Assembly: GCA_015068425.1 (NCBI GenBank)
Contig: SVKK01000004.1
Span: 36,587-100,586, forward strand
DNA from: Oscillospiraceae bacterium
GTDB taxonomy: Bacteria > Bacillota > Clostridia > Oscillospirales > Oscillospiraceae
Length of the DNA: 64,000 bases
Direction: 5' to 3'
Positions 25,437 through 35,210 of the stretch are shown piece after piece; the stretch's first letter is position 1, and each line of letters opens with the position of its first letter. Below the pieces are notes generated by a model. It did not search any database. It saw only the letters and a program-made list of their open reading frames with translations, and was not told the origin of the DNA. The position numbers and the translations under genes are program-made.

Positions 25437-26420
25437 ATGGCCGTTGACGGTAAACTCATGGCAAAGGCAAGAGACCGTCTTGCCGAGATAAAAGCGAAAA
25501 ACGAAGAGCTCAGCGAACAGCGTCAGGAGGAGGTTTACAGCCGCCTGCCTGAGGTGAAGGAGCTGGATGAAAGTCTTCGCGCCATTATGGGAAAGGTGAT
25601 TTCCGCCAGCCTGAAGGGCGAAGCGGGAAAGCGGGAGATAGCCGCTCTTGAAAAGGAGAGCCTGCTTCTCTGCGGAGAAAAGGTGGAGGCTCTTGTGGCG
25701 GCGGGTTATAGCGCCGACTATCTGGAAGGAGTTTATTCCTGCCCCCTCTGCCACGATACAGGCTATGACCGCTTCGGCAATGCCTGCTCCTGCCTTATGA
25801 AGCTATATGAGGAGGAGAAAAGCGCCTATCTCAGCTCCATTCCCGGTCACGAGGGAGATTCCTTTGCCGCCTTCAGCCTTGATTACTACACGGGTGCCGA
25901 CAGGGAAGTTATGGAGATGAGCCTTAATTTCTGCAAAGAGTATGCTCTCTTCTTTGGAAAAAAATCCCCCAACCTGCTTTTCAGAGGAGGCACGGGCCTT
26001 GGCAAGACCTTCCTCAGCGGCTGCGTTGCCAAAGCCGTTTCCGACAAGGGCTTTTCCGTGGTGTATGAAAGCGCGGGAGACGCCTTTGCCGCCTTTGAAG
26101 ATAAAAAGTTCTCCCGGGATGATGAGACCTATGCCATCGCCGCGGAGAGAGTTCGCCGCATACTGGACTGCGAGCTTCTTATTCTGGACGATCTGGGCAC
26201 AGAGATGCGCACCGCATTTACCCACAGCGCCCTTTATAACATTATCAATTCCCGCCTTGCCGCAGGCAAAAAGACCATAGTCAGCACAAATCTCAGCGCT
26301 TCCGAAATGGAAGAGCGCTACACCCCTCAGGTAGTGAGCCGCATAAGCGGAGAATATGACACTGTTCCCTTCCGGGGTCGGGATATCCGACTTATAAAAA
26401 AGGAGCAGCGCTATAGCTAA
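25437..26420 (+). CDS. dnaI: DnaI/DnaC-like helicase loader ATPase
   Basis: 327 residues. The N-terminal helical part holds a zinc motif (CPLCHDTGY, then CSC) as in DnaI and binds the helicase. The AAA+ core has Walker A GGTGLGKT near 183 and Walker B LLILDDLG near 245. It loads DnaB-type helicase at forks. It starts 2 bp after the DnaD-type gene and shares its operon. Confidence 0.92.
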   Translation: MAVDGKLMAKARDRLAEIKAKNEELSEQRQEEVYSRLPEVKELDESLRAIMGKVISASLKGEAGKREIAALEKESLLLCGEKVEALVAAGYSADYLEGVYSCPLCHDTGYDRFGNACSCLMKLYEEEKSAYLSSIPGHEGDSFAAFSLDYYTGADREVMEMSLNFCKEYALFFGKKSPNLLFRGGTGLGKTFLSGCVAKAVSDKGFSVVYESAGDAFAAFEDKKFSRDDETYAIAAERVRRILDCELLILDDLGTEMRTAFTHSALYNIINSRLAAGKKTIVSTNLSASEMEERYTPQVVSRISGEYDTVPFRGRDIRLIKKEQRYS

Positions 26421-26442
26421 AGAAGCTGAAGGAGGAAAAACC

Positions 26443-27480
26443 ATGCAGCACGAGATAACAAAACGCATACCCCTTCTCAATGAAAAGGGAAACATCGCTC
26501 AGCCCGGATATGCCAAAAAGCTTCTTTGGGCATATCGCCGCAGCGATATAAAGGCCAATCCTCTCCGCATAAAGGAATGGGACTATTATCTCATAACCAA
26601 CGGCCGCTTCGGACTGGCTCTCACCATAGCCGATAACAGCTATATGGGCCTTGACTCCATCAGCCTTCTGAACTTTGAGGAGGGCTGGGAGATAACCAAG
26701 AGCCCTATGCGGGTTTTGACTTTGGGACGAACCCGCTTCCCCTCCAGCAGCGCAAAGGGCGATGTTAGCATAGTGGGCAAGGATTATTCCATCCACTTTA
26801 AGCACGTTGAGGGCAAGAGAGTGCTTATCGCCCAGATGAAAAACTTCGGACCCGAGGGCAGTCTCATCGCCAAGGTGGAGCTTAGGGATGAGCCCGAGGA
26901 GAGTATGGTTATAGCCACACCCTTCGAAAAGGAGGGTCACTTCTACTATAACCAGAAAATTAACTGCATGCGGGCTTCCGGCAGCGTTTGCTACGGCTTC
27001 GGCGGCAAAACATATGAATTCTCCGACGAGGATTCCTTCGCTGTTCTGGACTGGGGACGGGGAGTATGGACATACAAAAACACCTGGTACTGGGGGTCTG
27101 CCAGCGGTCAGGTGGACGGCGTACCCTTCGGCTTCAACATCGGTTACGGCTTTGGCGACACCTCTGCCGCCACGGAAAATATGCTTTTCTATAACGGAAA
27201 GGCCCATAAACTCAGCCATGTCAGCTTCAACATCCCCGAGAAAGAGGACGGAAGCGAGGATTATATGAACCCCTGGACCTTCACCAGTGACGACGGACGC
27301 TTCGAGATGGACTTCATTCCCGTCCTCGACCGCTATAGCGGCACCAGCGTTGTGGTGATAGAGTCCATACAGCATCAGGTTTTCGGCCGCTTCAGCGGCA
27401 AGGCTGTGCTGGATGACGGCACTGCTATTGAAATAAAGGACTTCTTCGGCTTTGCCGAGAAGGTAAAGAACAAGTGGTAA
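26443..27480 (+). CDS. DUF2804 family protein
   Basis: 345 residues. Matches DUF2804 in KEWDYYLITNGRFGLALTIAD and LDWGRGVWTYKNTWYWGSASG. Beta-rich and soluble, without signal peptide or TM helix. No biochemical role is known to me. Strong SD GGAGG before the ATG. The operon position between dnaI and a MATE transporter gives no clear hint. Confidence 0.82.
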   Translation: MQHEITKRIPLLNEKGNIAQPGYAKKLLWAYRRSDIKANPLRIKEWDYYLITNGRFGLALTIADNSYMGLDSISLLNFEEGWEITKSPMRVLTLGRTRFPSSSAKGDVSIVGKDYSIHFKHVEGKRVLIAQMKNFGPEGSLIAKVELRDEPEESMVIATPFEKEGHFYYNQKINCMRASGSVCYGFGGKTYEFSDEDSFAVLDWGRGVWTYKNTWYWGSASGQVDGVPFGFNIGYGFGDTSAATENMLFYNGKAHKLSHVSFNIPEKEDGSEDYMNPWTFTSDDGRFEMDFIPVLDRYSGTSVVVIESIQHQVFGRFSGKAVLDDGTAIEIKDFFGFAEKVKNKW

Positions 27481-27490
27481 AGGAACAATA

Positions 27491-28858
27491 ATGAAGAGAA
27501 ACGACTTAACTCAGGGCTCTGAGTGGCGGGCCATACTGGGCTTTGCTCTGCCCATAATGCTGGGCAGCCTGCTGCAGCAGCTTTACTCCACGGTGGACGG
27601 CATCATCGTTGGCAACTTTGTCAACTCCACTGCCCTTGCCGCAATGGGCAGCTGCATGAGCTATACGTCCATGTTCGTGTTTCTGGCAATGGGCGTTGCC
27701 AACGGCAGCGGCGTTGTAATAAGCCAGTATTTCGGCGCGAAGCGCTTTGGCGAGATGCGCCGCACCGCCTCCACAATTATGATAATGCTTATCGCCCTGG
27801 GAGCTTTCTTCACGGTGTTCTGCATTATAACGGCGAGACCCGCCTCTAAATATCTTCTGAAGATAGATGACGCGCAAATTCTTTCATACAGCGTCACCTA
27901 TATCGCCATCTACTCCGCGGGACTTATCTTCCAGTTCATATATAATGCCGTTGCGGGCATACTCCGCAGTGTGGGCGACAGCAAGGCGGTGCTTTATTTC
28001 CTGCTGGTGGCAACGCTGCTGAATGTGGTGCTGGACCTGCTCTTTGTGGCTGTGCTGCCCTGGGGTGTTGCCGGCGCTGCCGCCGCAACGGTTATAGCTC
28101 AGGCTGCCTGTATGCTGGTGAGCCTGCGCTATATGTTCAAGAGATATCCGGAATTCCGCTTCAAGACCAAAGAACTGGTGTTTGACAGGGAGAAGTTCTC
28201 CCTCTGCCTCAAAATGGCAATCCCCACCACCGTTCAGCACCTTGTTATCAGCTGCGGCCACATAGCCCTCCAGCGTCTGGTGAACTCCTTCGGCGCCGTC
28301 ACCATGGCCGCCTTCACGGTGGGCTCCCGCTATGACCACTATGCATCCATCCCAATTATGGGCATCAATCAGGCTATGGCCGCCTTCTCCGGGCAGAATA
28401 CCGGCGCGGGCAGATATGACCGGGTGAAAAGAGGCGTTTTCAGCGCCCTTGCCATTGACCTTATAATGGTTGCTGTTCTCTGCGTTCCCCTTTACATTTT
28501 TGCCGCTCCCCTGGCCAGACTCTTCGGCGTAAGCGGCGAAGAAGTGAGCCAGAGCGTGGAGTATCTCCGTTTTATCTGCCTTTGCTACCCAATTTTCGCC
28601 CTCTATATTCCCTTCAGCGGAATGTACCAGGGCTGCGGAGACCCTATGGCTGCCACCGCCGCCTCCTGCATTGCTCTGGGCGTGCGTATAGCGGCGGCAT
28701 ACCTGATGGTCTATGCCTTCGGTATCGGCTACGAGGCCTGCTGGGAGAATCTTGTCTACGGCTGGAGCTGCGCTTTGGCCTTTGACCTTATCTACTACGC
28801 TTCGGGACGCTGGAAAACAAAAAGCCTTATAAAGAAAAATCAAGAGGTTAAGATATGA
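27491..28858 (+). CDS. MATE-family efflux transporter
   Basis: 455 residues with about 12 TM helices in two MatE halves. The first half starts at LGFALPIMLGSLLQQLYSTVDGIIVG, the MATE opening pattern. Such proteins export cationic drugs or metabolites using Na+ or H+ gradients. Substrate not predictable. The stop overlaps the yfbR start by 4 bp. Confidence 0.93.
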   Translation: MKRNDLTQGSEWRAILGFALPIMLGSLLQQLYSTVDGIIVGNFVNSTALAAMGSCMSYTSMFVFLAMGVANGSGVVISQYFGAKRFGEMRRTASTIMIMLIALGAFFTVFCIITARPASKYLLKIDDAQILSYSVTYIAIYSAGLIFQFIYNAVAGILRSVGDSKAVLYFLLVATLLNVVLDLLFVAVLPWGVAGAAAATVIAQAACMLVSLRYMFKRYPEFRFKTKELVFDREKFSLCLKMAIPTTVQHLVISCGHIALQRLVNSFGAVTMAAFTVGSRYDHYASIPIMGINQAMAAFSGQNTGAGRYDRVKRGVFSALAIDLIMVAVLCVPLYIFAAPLARLFGVSGEEVSQSVEYLRFICLCYPIFALYIPFSGMYQGCGDPMAATAASCIALGVRIAAAYLMVYAFGIGYEACWENLVYGWSCALAFDLIYYASGRWKTKSLIKKNQEVKI

Positions 28859-29445
28859 AGTATGATTTTTTCGCCTTCATAGGCAGAATGAAATATATAG
28901 TCCGCTGGAGCCTTATGCGCAACAGTGAGCGGGAGAACATTCAGGAGCACAGCCATATGGTGGCGGTTATCGCCCACGCTCTGGGACTCATCCGCAGGGA
29001 TGTTTTCGGAGGCGACTGCGACCCCAACGAGCAGGCTGCCATTGCCCTTTTCCACGATGCGGGCGAGATACTCACCGGCGATCTGCCCACCCCAATCAAG
29101 TATCATAGCCGCAGAATTAAAAAAGCCTATGACGAGGTGGAGGCGCTGGCCTGCTCCAAGCTTCTTGCAACCTTGCCCGAGGAGCTGAGAGCCTCCTACT
29201 CCAATCTCTTTGAGGCTGCGGAGGACAGCGCCCGCTACGAGCTGGTGAAATCTGCCGACAAGATAAGCGCATACATAAAATGCGTTGAAGAGCGCAAGGC
29301 GGGCAACAGAGAGTTTGCCTCCGCCGAAAAGAGCACCCGCCGTGCTTTGGAGGAAAACCCCCTGCCCGAGGTGCGGTATTTTATGGAGCATTTTATGGAT
29401 GCCTTCGAGAAAAATCTGGACGAACTTGGAACAATAGAGGATTGA
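28855..29445 (+). CDS. yfbR: HD-domain 5'-deoxynucleotidase (YfbR-like)
   Basis: 196 residues. HD metal motifs are in QEHSHMVAVIAHAL and ALFHDAGEILTGDLPTPIKY, plus a later Asp in KSADKISAYIK. The YfbR family removes phosphate from deoxynucleoside 5'-monophosphates. Translationally coupled to the MATE gene. Confidence 0.9.
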   Translation: MKYDFFAFIGRMKYIVRWSLMRNSERENIQEHSHMVAVIAHALGLIRRDVFGGDCDPNEQAAIALFHDAGEILTGDLPTPIKYHSRRIKKAYDEVEALACSKLLATLPEELRASYSNLFEAAEDSARYELVKSADKISAYIKCVEERKAGNREFASAEKSTRRALEENPLPEVRYFMEHFMDAFEKNLDELGTIED

Positions 29446-29448
29446 GAA

Positions 29449-29664
29449 ATGATACAGAGTAAACTGGACAGAATTAATGAGCTTGCCCGCCTGAAAAAAG
29501 AGCGGGAGCTGACCGCTGAGGAGCTTAGTGAGCAGGCACGTCTTCGCAAGGAATATATTGAAGAGTGGCGCGCAAGCACCATCGCCCTGCTGGAGAACAC
29601 CTATGTGGTGGACGAAAAGGGCAACAAGGCTCCTCTGGCAAGAAAAAATGTAAAGAGAAGCTGA
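29449..29664 (+). CDS. DUF896 (YnzC/UPF0291) small protein
   Basis: 71 residues. The N-terminal helical hairpin DRINELARLKKERELTAEELSEQ is the DUF896 hallmark. Family members are small, soluble and in B. subtilis partly SOS-linked; function unknown. It follows yfbR by 3 bp and is closed by a terminator. Confidence 0.88.
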   Translation: MIQSKLDRINELARLKKERELTAEELSEQARLRKEYIEEWRASTIALLENTYVVDEKGNKAPLARKNVKRS

Positions 29665-29696
29665 AAAAAAGCACCGGAAATATCCGGTGCTTTTTT
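29665..29696 (+). terminator. Intrinsic terminator after the DUF896 gene
   Basis: GCACCGGA/TCCGGTGC stem with AATA loop, flanked by A6 and T6. Confidence 0.93.
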
Positions 29697-29718
29697 CGTT
29701 GAGGCGGGCATAATGAGT

Positions 29719-30033
29719 TCCCTCCTCGCGGCATAGCCGCTGCGCACCGGAGGCAACAACCCCTCCGACTCGGCTAAAGCCGAGCCACCTCCCTTTACAG
29801 GGGGGGCTTTAAATGTGGATTTAAGGCCCCCTCTGACGAGGGGGCTGTCTGCGCAGCAGACTGGGGGAGAGAAAATCTGGCTGCGGCGTATCTCTCCCTC
29901 CGGCTTTTGCCTGTTGCAAAAGCCACCTCCCTCGTCAGAGGGAGGCTTTAAACACCTCATCCGTCTGCCCTTTGGGCAGCCACCTTCCCCAAGGGGAAGG
30001 CTTTAAACGGGCGGGCAATGCCCGCCCCTACGA
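29719..30033. repeat. REP/hairpin array upstream of glyS
   Basis: Starts with a K-type fragment (29719-29750). Then CTCGGCT/AGCCGAG, CCCCCTC/GAGGGGG, GGCTTTTGC/GCAAAAGCC, CCTCCCTC/GAGGGAGG, CTGCCC/GGGCAG, CCTTCCCC/GGGGAAGG and GGGCGGGC/GCCCGCCC plus CTAC. Most stem variants of the window appear here side by side. Confidence 0.85.
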
Positions 30034-30051
30034 GGCTTTGTTATTTTAAGA

Positions 30052-30080
30052 TTGCAAAAGGCTGTGTAAAATGATATAGT
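30052..30080 (+). promoter_or_regulatory. Promoter of glyS
   Basis: TTGCAA (30052-30057), 17-bp spacer, TATAGT (30075-30080). A CCGCGGC/GCCGCGG hairpin lies between it and the SD AAAGGAG. Confidence 0.65.
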
Positions 30081-30138
30081 ATTTCAGTTATTAAAAATCT
30101 CCGCGGCGGCCAGCCGCGGGAAAAGGAGTAATATAGAA

Positions 30139-31578
30139 ATGAAAAACAGCGAAAAGACAATGGACAAAATCGTCGCCCTTTGCAAAAACCGCGGCTTCAT
30201 CTTCGCGGGCAGCGAAATTTACGGCGGTCTTGCAAACACCTGGGACTACGGCCCTCTCGGCGTTGAGCTCAAAAACAACGTTAAAAAGGCATGGTGGAAG
30301 AAGTTCGTTCAGGAAAACCGCTATAACGTAGGTCTGGATGCCGCCATCCTTATGAATCCCCAGACTTGGGTCGCCTCCGGCCATGTTGGAGGCTTCAGCG
30401 ATCCTCTCATGGACTGCAAGGAGTGCCACGAGCGCTTCCGCGCCGACAAGGTAATCGAGGATTGGTGCGCAGAAAATAATTTCGAGCTTGGTCACAGCGT
30501 CGACGCCATGACTCAGGCACAGATGAAGGAATTTGTTGAAGAGCACAACATCCTTTGCCCCACCTGCGGCAAGCACAACTGGACCGATATCCGCCAGTTC
30601 AACCTGATGTTCAAGACCTTCCAGGGCGTTACCGAGGACGCTAAGAACACCGTTTATCTCCGTCCCGAAACCGCACAGGGCATTTTTGTCAATTTCCAGA
30701 ATATTCAGCGCTCCACCCGCCGCAAGCTCCCCTTCGGCGTCTGCCAGATAGGCAAGAGCTTCCGCAACGAAATCACCCCCGGCAACTTCACCTTCCGCAC
30801 CCGCGAGTTCGAGCAGATGGAGCTTGAGTTCTTCTGCCAGCCCGGCACCGAGCTTGAGTGGTTCAAGTATTGGAAGGAATTTTGCCACCAGTGGCTCCTG
30901 GGTCTTGGCATCAAGGACGAAAACCTCCGCCTCCGTGACCACGAGAGCGAGGAGCTGAGCCACTACTCCAACGCCACCACCGACTTTGAGTTTGCCTTCC
31001 CCTTCACCGAGTGGGGCGAGCTCTGGGGCGTTGCCAGCCGCACCAACTTTGACCTGACCGCCCACCAGACCACCTCCGGTCAGGATATGACCTATTATGA
31101 CCAGGAGCGCAACGAGCACTACATTCCCTATGTCATCGAGCCCAGCCTTGGCGCAGACCGTGTGACCCTCGCCTTCCTTGTTGAAGCTTATGACGAAGAG
31201 GTTGTGGGAACCGATAAGAAGGGCAAGGACGATGTCCGCACCGTTCTGCACCTCCATCCCGCTCTGGCTCCCTTCAAGTGCGCCATTCTGCCCCTGAGCA
31301 AGAAGGACGTCCTCACCGGCCCCGCTATGGAGCTTTATGAGGAGCTGAGTAAGGAGTTTATGTGCGATTATGACGAAACCGGCTCTATCGGCAAGCGTTA
31401 CCGCCGCGAGGACGAGATAGGCACTCCCTTCTGCGTCACCTTCGACTTCAACACCGTGGGCACCGAGACCGACGAGGCGGACGGCTGTGTAACCGTTCGC
31501 GAGCGCGACAGCATGGAGCAGGTTCGCATCCCCATCTCCCAGGTTAAAGACTACATCGCTCAGCGCATCAAGTATTGA
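30139..31578 (+). CDS. glyS: Glycyl-tRNA synthetase, dimeric type
   Basis: 479 residues, the single-chain alpha2 class II GlyRS rather than the alpha2beta2 type. Visible: [19 protein letters not shown] at the N terminus, [12 protein letters not shown], motif 2 [20 protein letters not shown], and motif 3 [14 protein letters not shown]. An anticodon-binding domain closes the protein. I see no T-box in the short leader. Confidence 0.97.
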   Translation: MKNSEKTMDKIVALCKNRGFIFAGSEIYGGLANTWDYGPLGVELKNNVKKAWWKKFVQENRYNVGLDAAILMNPQTWVASGHVGGFSDPLMDCKECHERFRADKVIEDWCAENNFELGHSVDAMTQAQMKEFVEEHNILCPTCGKHNWTDIRQFNLMFKTFQGVTEDAKNTVYLRPETAQGIFVNFQNIQRSTRRKLPFGVCQIGKSFRNEITPGNFTFRTREFEQMELEFFCQPGTELEWFKYWKEFCHQWLLGLGIKDENLRLRDHESEELSHYSNATTDFEFAFPFTEWGELWGVASRTNFDLTAHQTTSGQDMTYYDQERNEHYIPYVIEPSLGADRVTLAFLVEAYDEEVVGTDKKGKDDVRTVLHLHPALAPFKCAILPLSKKDVLTGPAMELYEELSKEFMCDYDETGSIGKRYRREDEIGTPFCVTFDFNTVGTETDEADGCVTVRERDSMEQVRIPISQVKDYIAQRIKY

Positions 31579-31601
31579 TACGGAAGCGGAGATTTCCCAC
31601 T

Positions 31602-31985
31602 ATGGAAACAGAAAGACTTCCCGAACACCGCGAGGAGAAAAAGCCTGTGCAGAGCGGCCAGTGGCTTTGGAAGAATCTGAAGCCCTTCGGCTGCATACTC
31701 TGCCTTGTGATAATGGTGCTTACTGTCATCATCTGTCTCACCGCGGGCAAGGACCCCATTCCGGACTATGAGCCGCCAAGAGACAGCGATTATTACGCTG
31801 AGAATATTGAGGAGCTGGCTGCCGAGCTGGAGGAGAATGTTTTTCCTCACCTTGAAGGTGTGGTCGGCTGGGAGAGCGCCGGAGAAAGGCTTGTTATCAC
31901 TCTTGAGGAGGATAACTTTGCCGCGGACCGCAGCGCCCTGCTCCAATATTTCGATACAGAGCTTTTTGAGTTCGTAATGGAATAA
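31602..31985 (+). CDS. Small single-pass membrane protein of unknown function
   Basis: 127 residues from ATG 31602; a TTG at 31575 is in frame but overlaps the glyS stop. A charged N terminus, one TM helix (about 29-48, FGCILCLVIMVLTVIICLTAG), then an acidic domain of about 75 residues rich in Glu. N-in, C-out topology is likely. Not recognised. It follows glyS directly and ends at a terminator. Confidence 0.65.
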   Translation: METERLPEHREEKKPVQSGQWLWKNLKPFGCILCLVIMVLTVIICLTAGKDPIPDYEPPRDSDYYAENIEELAAELEENVFPHLEGVVGWESAGERLVITLEEDNFAADRSALLQYFDTELFEFVME

Positions 31986-31990
31986 AAAAT

Positions 31991-32022
31991 AAAAGGCACA
32001 GCAGGAAACTGCTGTGCCTTTT
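31991..32022. terminator. Bidirectional terminator between glyS and pflA
   Basis: AAAAGGCACAGCAG/CTGCTGTGCCTTTT around GAAA. It serves the converging plus- and minus-strand operons. Confidence 0.92.
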
Positions 32023-32026
32023 ATTT

Positions 32027-32737
32027 TTATACTTTTTTCAAAATTGCGTCCACCTTGTCCATCTCTTCCTTCGTTGGAGCCGGTGTATCGCTCAGCTGAT
32101 AGCAGCCTTCTTCCCATTTGTGCTCACCCAGCTTGTGGAAAGGCAGAGGCTCAATACGCTCAATGCATTTATAGCCGGAGAGGAAGTGGGCAAGGGCGCG
32201 AAGCTTATCCTCATCCATAGTGAGTCCGGGCACAACCACATGGCGTATCCAGACCCGCTTGCCCTGCTCCTCGCAGTAATCAAGCAGCTCTTTTTCCCGC
32301 TGCAGACATACTTCGCTGCCGGTGATGCGGCGGGAGAGCTCGGCGTCAAGGCTCTTGATGTCCAGAAGGAGCATATCCGCCGCGTCCACAGTTTTTTTGC
32401 AGAGGTCGAGGGGGACTATGCCGCTGGTGTCGATGGCGGTGTGGATTCCACGCTCTTTGAGGGCGCGGATTACTTCATACACAAACTCGTGCTGGAGCAT
32501 GGGCTCGCCGCCGGAGAAAGTGACGCCGCCGCCGTTTTTATAAAAGCCCTTATAGGCCATAACCTTTTCAACTATTTCATCCACTGTGGCTTCGGTGCCA
32601 TCGGCACCGTTCCAGGAGTCGGGGTTATGACAGTAAAGGCAGCGGAGAGGACAGCCCTGCAGAAACACGATGAAACGGATTCCGGGACCGTCCACGGCGC
32701 CGAAGGTTTCATAGGAGTGTATTCTGCCGGTAGTCAT
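32027..32737 (-). CDS. pflA: Pyruvate formate-lyase activating enzyme (radical SAM)
   Basis: 236 residues. The radical-SAM cluster motif is CPLRCLYCHNPDSW (CxxxCxxC) and the SAM-binding GGE is in TFSGGEPMLQ. It installs the glycyl radical on PflB. SD AGGAGATG precedes the ATG. It lies 17 bp downstream of pflB. Confidence 0.96.
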   Translation of the reverse strand: MTTGRIHSYETFGAVDGPGIRFIVFLQGCPLRCLYCHNPDSWNGADGTEATVDEIVEKVMAYKGFYKNGGGVTFSGGEPMLQHEFVYEVIRALKERGIHTAIDTSGIVPLDLCKKTVDAADMLLLDIKSLDAELSRRITGSEVCLQREKELLDYCEEQGKRVWIRHVVVPGLTMDEDKLRALAHFLSGYKCIERIEPLPFHKLGEHKWEEGCYQLSDTPAPTKEEMDKVDAILKKV

Positions 32738-32754
32738 AGGCTCATCTCCTGAAG

Positions 32755-34971
32755 TTACATCTTTTCGTGGAAGGTGCGGGAGATAACATCAAGCTGCTGC
32801 TCGCGGCTGAGCTTGATGAAGTTGACGGCGTAGCCGCTGACGCGGATGGTGAGCTGGGGATACTTCTCGGGATGCTCCATAGCGTCCATAAGGGTTTCCC
32901 GGTTGAGAACGTTGATGTTCACGTGCTGACCGGTGGCCTCCATATAAGCGTCGATGAGGGTGATGAGGTTCTGGCTGCGGTCAGCGTCCTCCTTGCCCAG
33001 AGCGGAAGGAGCCATGGAGAAGGTGTAGCTGATGCCGTCCTCGCAGTCCTCGAAGGGGATCTTGGAAACGGAGAGGAGGGATGCCAGAGCGCCGTTGGTG
33101 TCTCTGCCGTGCATGGGGTTTGCGCCGGGAGCCAGAGGAACGCCTGCCTGACGTCCGTCGGGAGTGGTGCCGGTGTTCTTGCCGTACTCAACGTTGGAGG
33201 TGATGGTGAGGACGGACTGGGTTGCGATGGAATCGCGATACATCTTATTCTCCCGGATGAAGTTCATAAACATACGGGTAACATCCACGGCGATGGAGTC
33301 AACGCGCTCGTCGTTGTTGCCATACTTGGGGAAATCGCCCTCGATGCGGAAGTCGGTGGCGATGCCCTGCTCGTTGCGGATGGGCTTTACCTTTGCGTAC
33401 TTGATGGCGGAGAGGGAGTCGGCAACAACGCTGAGACCTGCAATGCCGCAGGCGGTGGTGCGCTTGATTTCCTCGTCCATAAGTGCCATCTCGATGCGCT
33501 CATAGTTATACTTATCGTGGATATAGTGGATCATATAGAGAGCCTTGGTGTAGACATTGGCAAGATACTTTGCCATGGCGGTGAAGCGCTCCATAACCTC
33601 TTCATAATCCAGATACTCGCTCTTGATAGGCTCGGTCTTGGGGCCGACCTGCTTGCCGCTGCGCTCGTCCACGCCGCCGTTGATGGCGTAAAGGAGAGCC
33701 TTTGCAAGGTTTGCGCGGGCGCCGAAGAACTGCATCTGCTTGCCTATGCGCATGGGGCTGACGCAGCAGGCGATACCGTAGTCATCACCAAGGTCGGCAC
33801 GCATAAGGTCGTCGTTCTCATACTGGATGGAGCTGGTCTGGATGGAAATGTTGGTTGCGTACTTTTTGAAGTTTTCGGGAAGAGCGGGAGACCACAAAAC
33901 AGTGAGGTTGGGCTCGGGAGCGGGTCCCAGGTTCACAAGGGTGTGGAGGAAGCGGTAGCTCATCTTGGTGACCATATGGCGTCCGTCCAGACCCATACCG
34001 CCGATGGACTCGGTTACCCAAACGGGATCGCCGGCGAAGATATCATCATAGTCCAGAATGCGGAGGAAGCGGACAATGCGCAGCTTCATGATGAAATGGT
34101 CAACCATTTCCTGAATTTCCTCCTCGGTGTAGCGTCCTTCTTCAAGGTCGCGCTGGGCATAGATATCAAGGAAGGTGCTGGTGCGTCCAAGGCTCATTGC
34201 GGCGCCGTTCTGCTCCTTGACGGCGGCCAGATATCCAAGATAGGTCCACTGAATGGCTTCCTTGGTGTCCTGAGCGGGACGGCTGATGTCAAAGCCGTAG
34301 ATAGCGCCCATTTCCTTCAGCTCGTTAAGGGCGTCGATATGCTCGCTTATCTCCTCGCGCTTGCGGAGAAGCTCCTCGGTGAGCTCGGCGGAGTCATAGC
34401 GGTCCTTGGCGGCCTTCTTCTCCTTAATGAGATAGTCAACGCCGTAGAGGGCAACGCGGCGGTAGTCGCCGATGATGCGTCCGCGTCCGTAGGCATCGGG
34501 GAGACCGGTGAGAAGCTTTGCGCTTCTGGCTGCGCGGATGTCGGGGGTGTAAATAGCGAAAACCTGCTCATTGTGGCTGTGGCGATACTTGAAGATCTTC
34601 TTGACCTCTTCGTCCATATGGAAGCCGTGCTCCTCAAGACTCTGCTCAACCATTCTTATGCCGCCGAAGGGCATAATGGCGCGCTTGAGGGGCTTTTCAG
34701 TCTGAAGACCGACAATAACCTCAAGATCCTTGTTGATATAGCCTGCAGCGTGGGCGGTTATGCCGGAGATAACCTTGGTGTCTGCATCGAGAACGCGGCC
34801 GGGAGCCTTGCGTTCCTGCTCCAGAAGCACGCAGAGCTCATCCCAGAGCTGCTTGGTGCGCTCTGTGGGAGAGGCGAGAAAGCTCTCGTCACCGTCATAG
34901 GGAGTGTAGTTTTTCTGAATAAAATCGCGAACGTTGATTTCCTCGTTCCATGCGCCTTTGACAAATTCCAT
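32755..34971 (-). CDS. pflB: Pyruvate formate-lyase (formate C-acetyltransferase)
   Basis: 738 residues. The catalytic Cys pair is in [19 protein letters not shown], and the glycyl-radical site is in [11 protein letters not shown] near the C terminus. It splits pyruvate with CoA into acetyl-CoA and formate during fermentation. SD AAAGGGA precedes the ATG. First gene of pflB-pflA, downstream of a divergent-size regulatory gap and a lysR gene. Confidence 0.97.
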   Translation of the reverse strand: MEFVKGAWNEEINVRDFIQKNYTPYDGDESFLASPTERTKQLWDELCVLLEQERKAPGRVLDADTKVISGITAHAAGYINKDLEVIVGLQTEKPLKRAIMPFGGIRMVEQSLEEHGFHMDEEVKKIFKYRHSHNEQVFAIYTPDIRAARSAKLLTGLPDAYGRGRIIGDYRRVALYGVDYLIKEKKAAKDRYDSAELTEELLRKREEISEHIDALNELKEMGAIYGFDISRPAQDTKEAIQWTYLGYLAAVKEQNGAAMSLGRTSTFLDIYAQRDLEEGRYTEEEIQEMVDHFIMKLRIVRFLRILDYDDIFAGDPVWVTESIGGMGLDGRHMVTKMSYRFLHTLVNLGPAPEPNLTVLWSPALPENFKKYATNISIQTSSIQYENDDLMRADLGDDYGIACCVSPMRIGKQMQFFGARANLAKALLYAINGGVDERSGKQVGPKTEPIKSEYLDYEEVMERFTAMAKYLANVYTKALYMIHYIHDKYNYERIEMALMDEEIKRTTACGIAGLSVVADSLSAIKYAKVKPIRNEQGIATDFRIEGDFPKYGNNDERVDSIAVDVTRMFMNFIRENKMYRDSIATQSVLTITSNVEYGKNTGTTPDGRQAGVPLAPGANPMHGRDTNGALASLLSVSKIPFEDCEDGISYTFSMAPSALGKEDADRSQNLITLIDAYMEATGQHVNINVLNRETLMDAMEHPEKYPQLTIRVSGYAVNFIKLSREQQLDVISRTFHEKM

Positions 34972-35045
34972 ATTTTATCCCTTTCTGCCCATTATAGGGC
35001 ACAAACAGTTTGACTCTTATATTATTACCATTTCTGAGGAAATTG

Positions 35046-35061
35046 TATCAGACGTTTGATA
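35046..35061. promoter_or_regulatory. Dyad upstream of pflB, candidate LysR-type operator
   Basis: TATCA-N6-TGATA, close to the ATC-N9-GAT pattern of LysR-type sites, about 75 bp before the pflB start and next to the lysR gene. The gap 34972-35210 also contains GCCC-TATAAT-GGGC nearer pflB, a possible -10 region. Confidence 0.4.
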
Positions 35062-35118
35062 TTATCGGAAGAGACAAAAAAAGCATGGAGCTATTCTGTG
35101 GGGTTATAGCTATTTTGC

Positions 35119-35175
35119 AAAAACGCGCATACACACCCTTAAATATTGGCAAAAAGGGCATATATGCGCGTTTTA
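35119..35175 (-). terminator. Terminator of the lysR gene
   Basis: AAAACGCGCATA pairs with TATGCGCGTTTT across a loop that itself holds CCCTT/AAGGG. Minus-strand transcription reaches TTTTT at the end of the stem. Confidence 0.75.
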
Positions 35176-35210
35176 ATATATGAATGTCGTTATATCAAGG
35201 ATTTCCGTAC

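Noticed and set aside
32767-35013. 748-codon open frame antisense to pflB
   Set aside because: Exact shadow of pflB caused by codon bias; low-complexity Gly/Val/Ala-rich product with no SD.
35119-35175. Operator for LysR in the long inverted repeat
   Set aside because: The position just after lysR and the T-run on the minus strand fit a terminator better; the dyad at 35046 is the better operator candidate.
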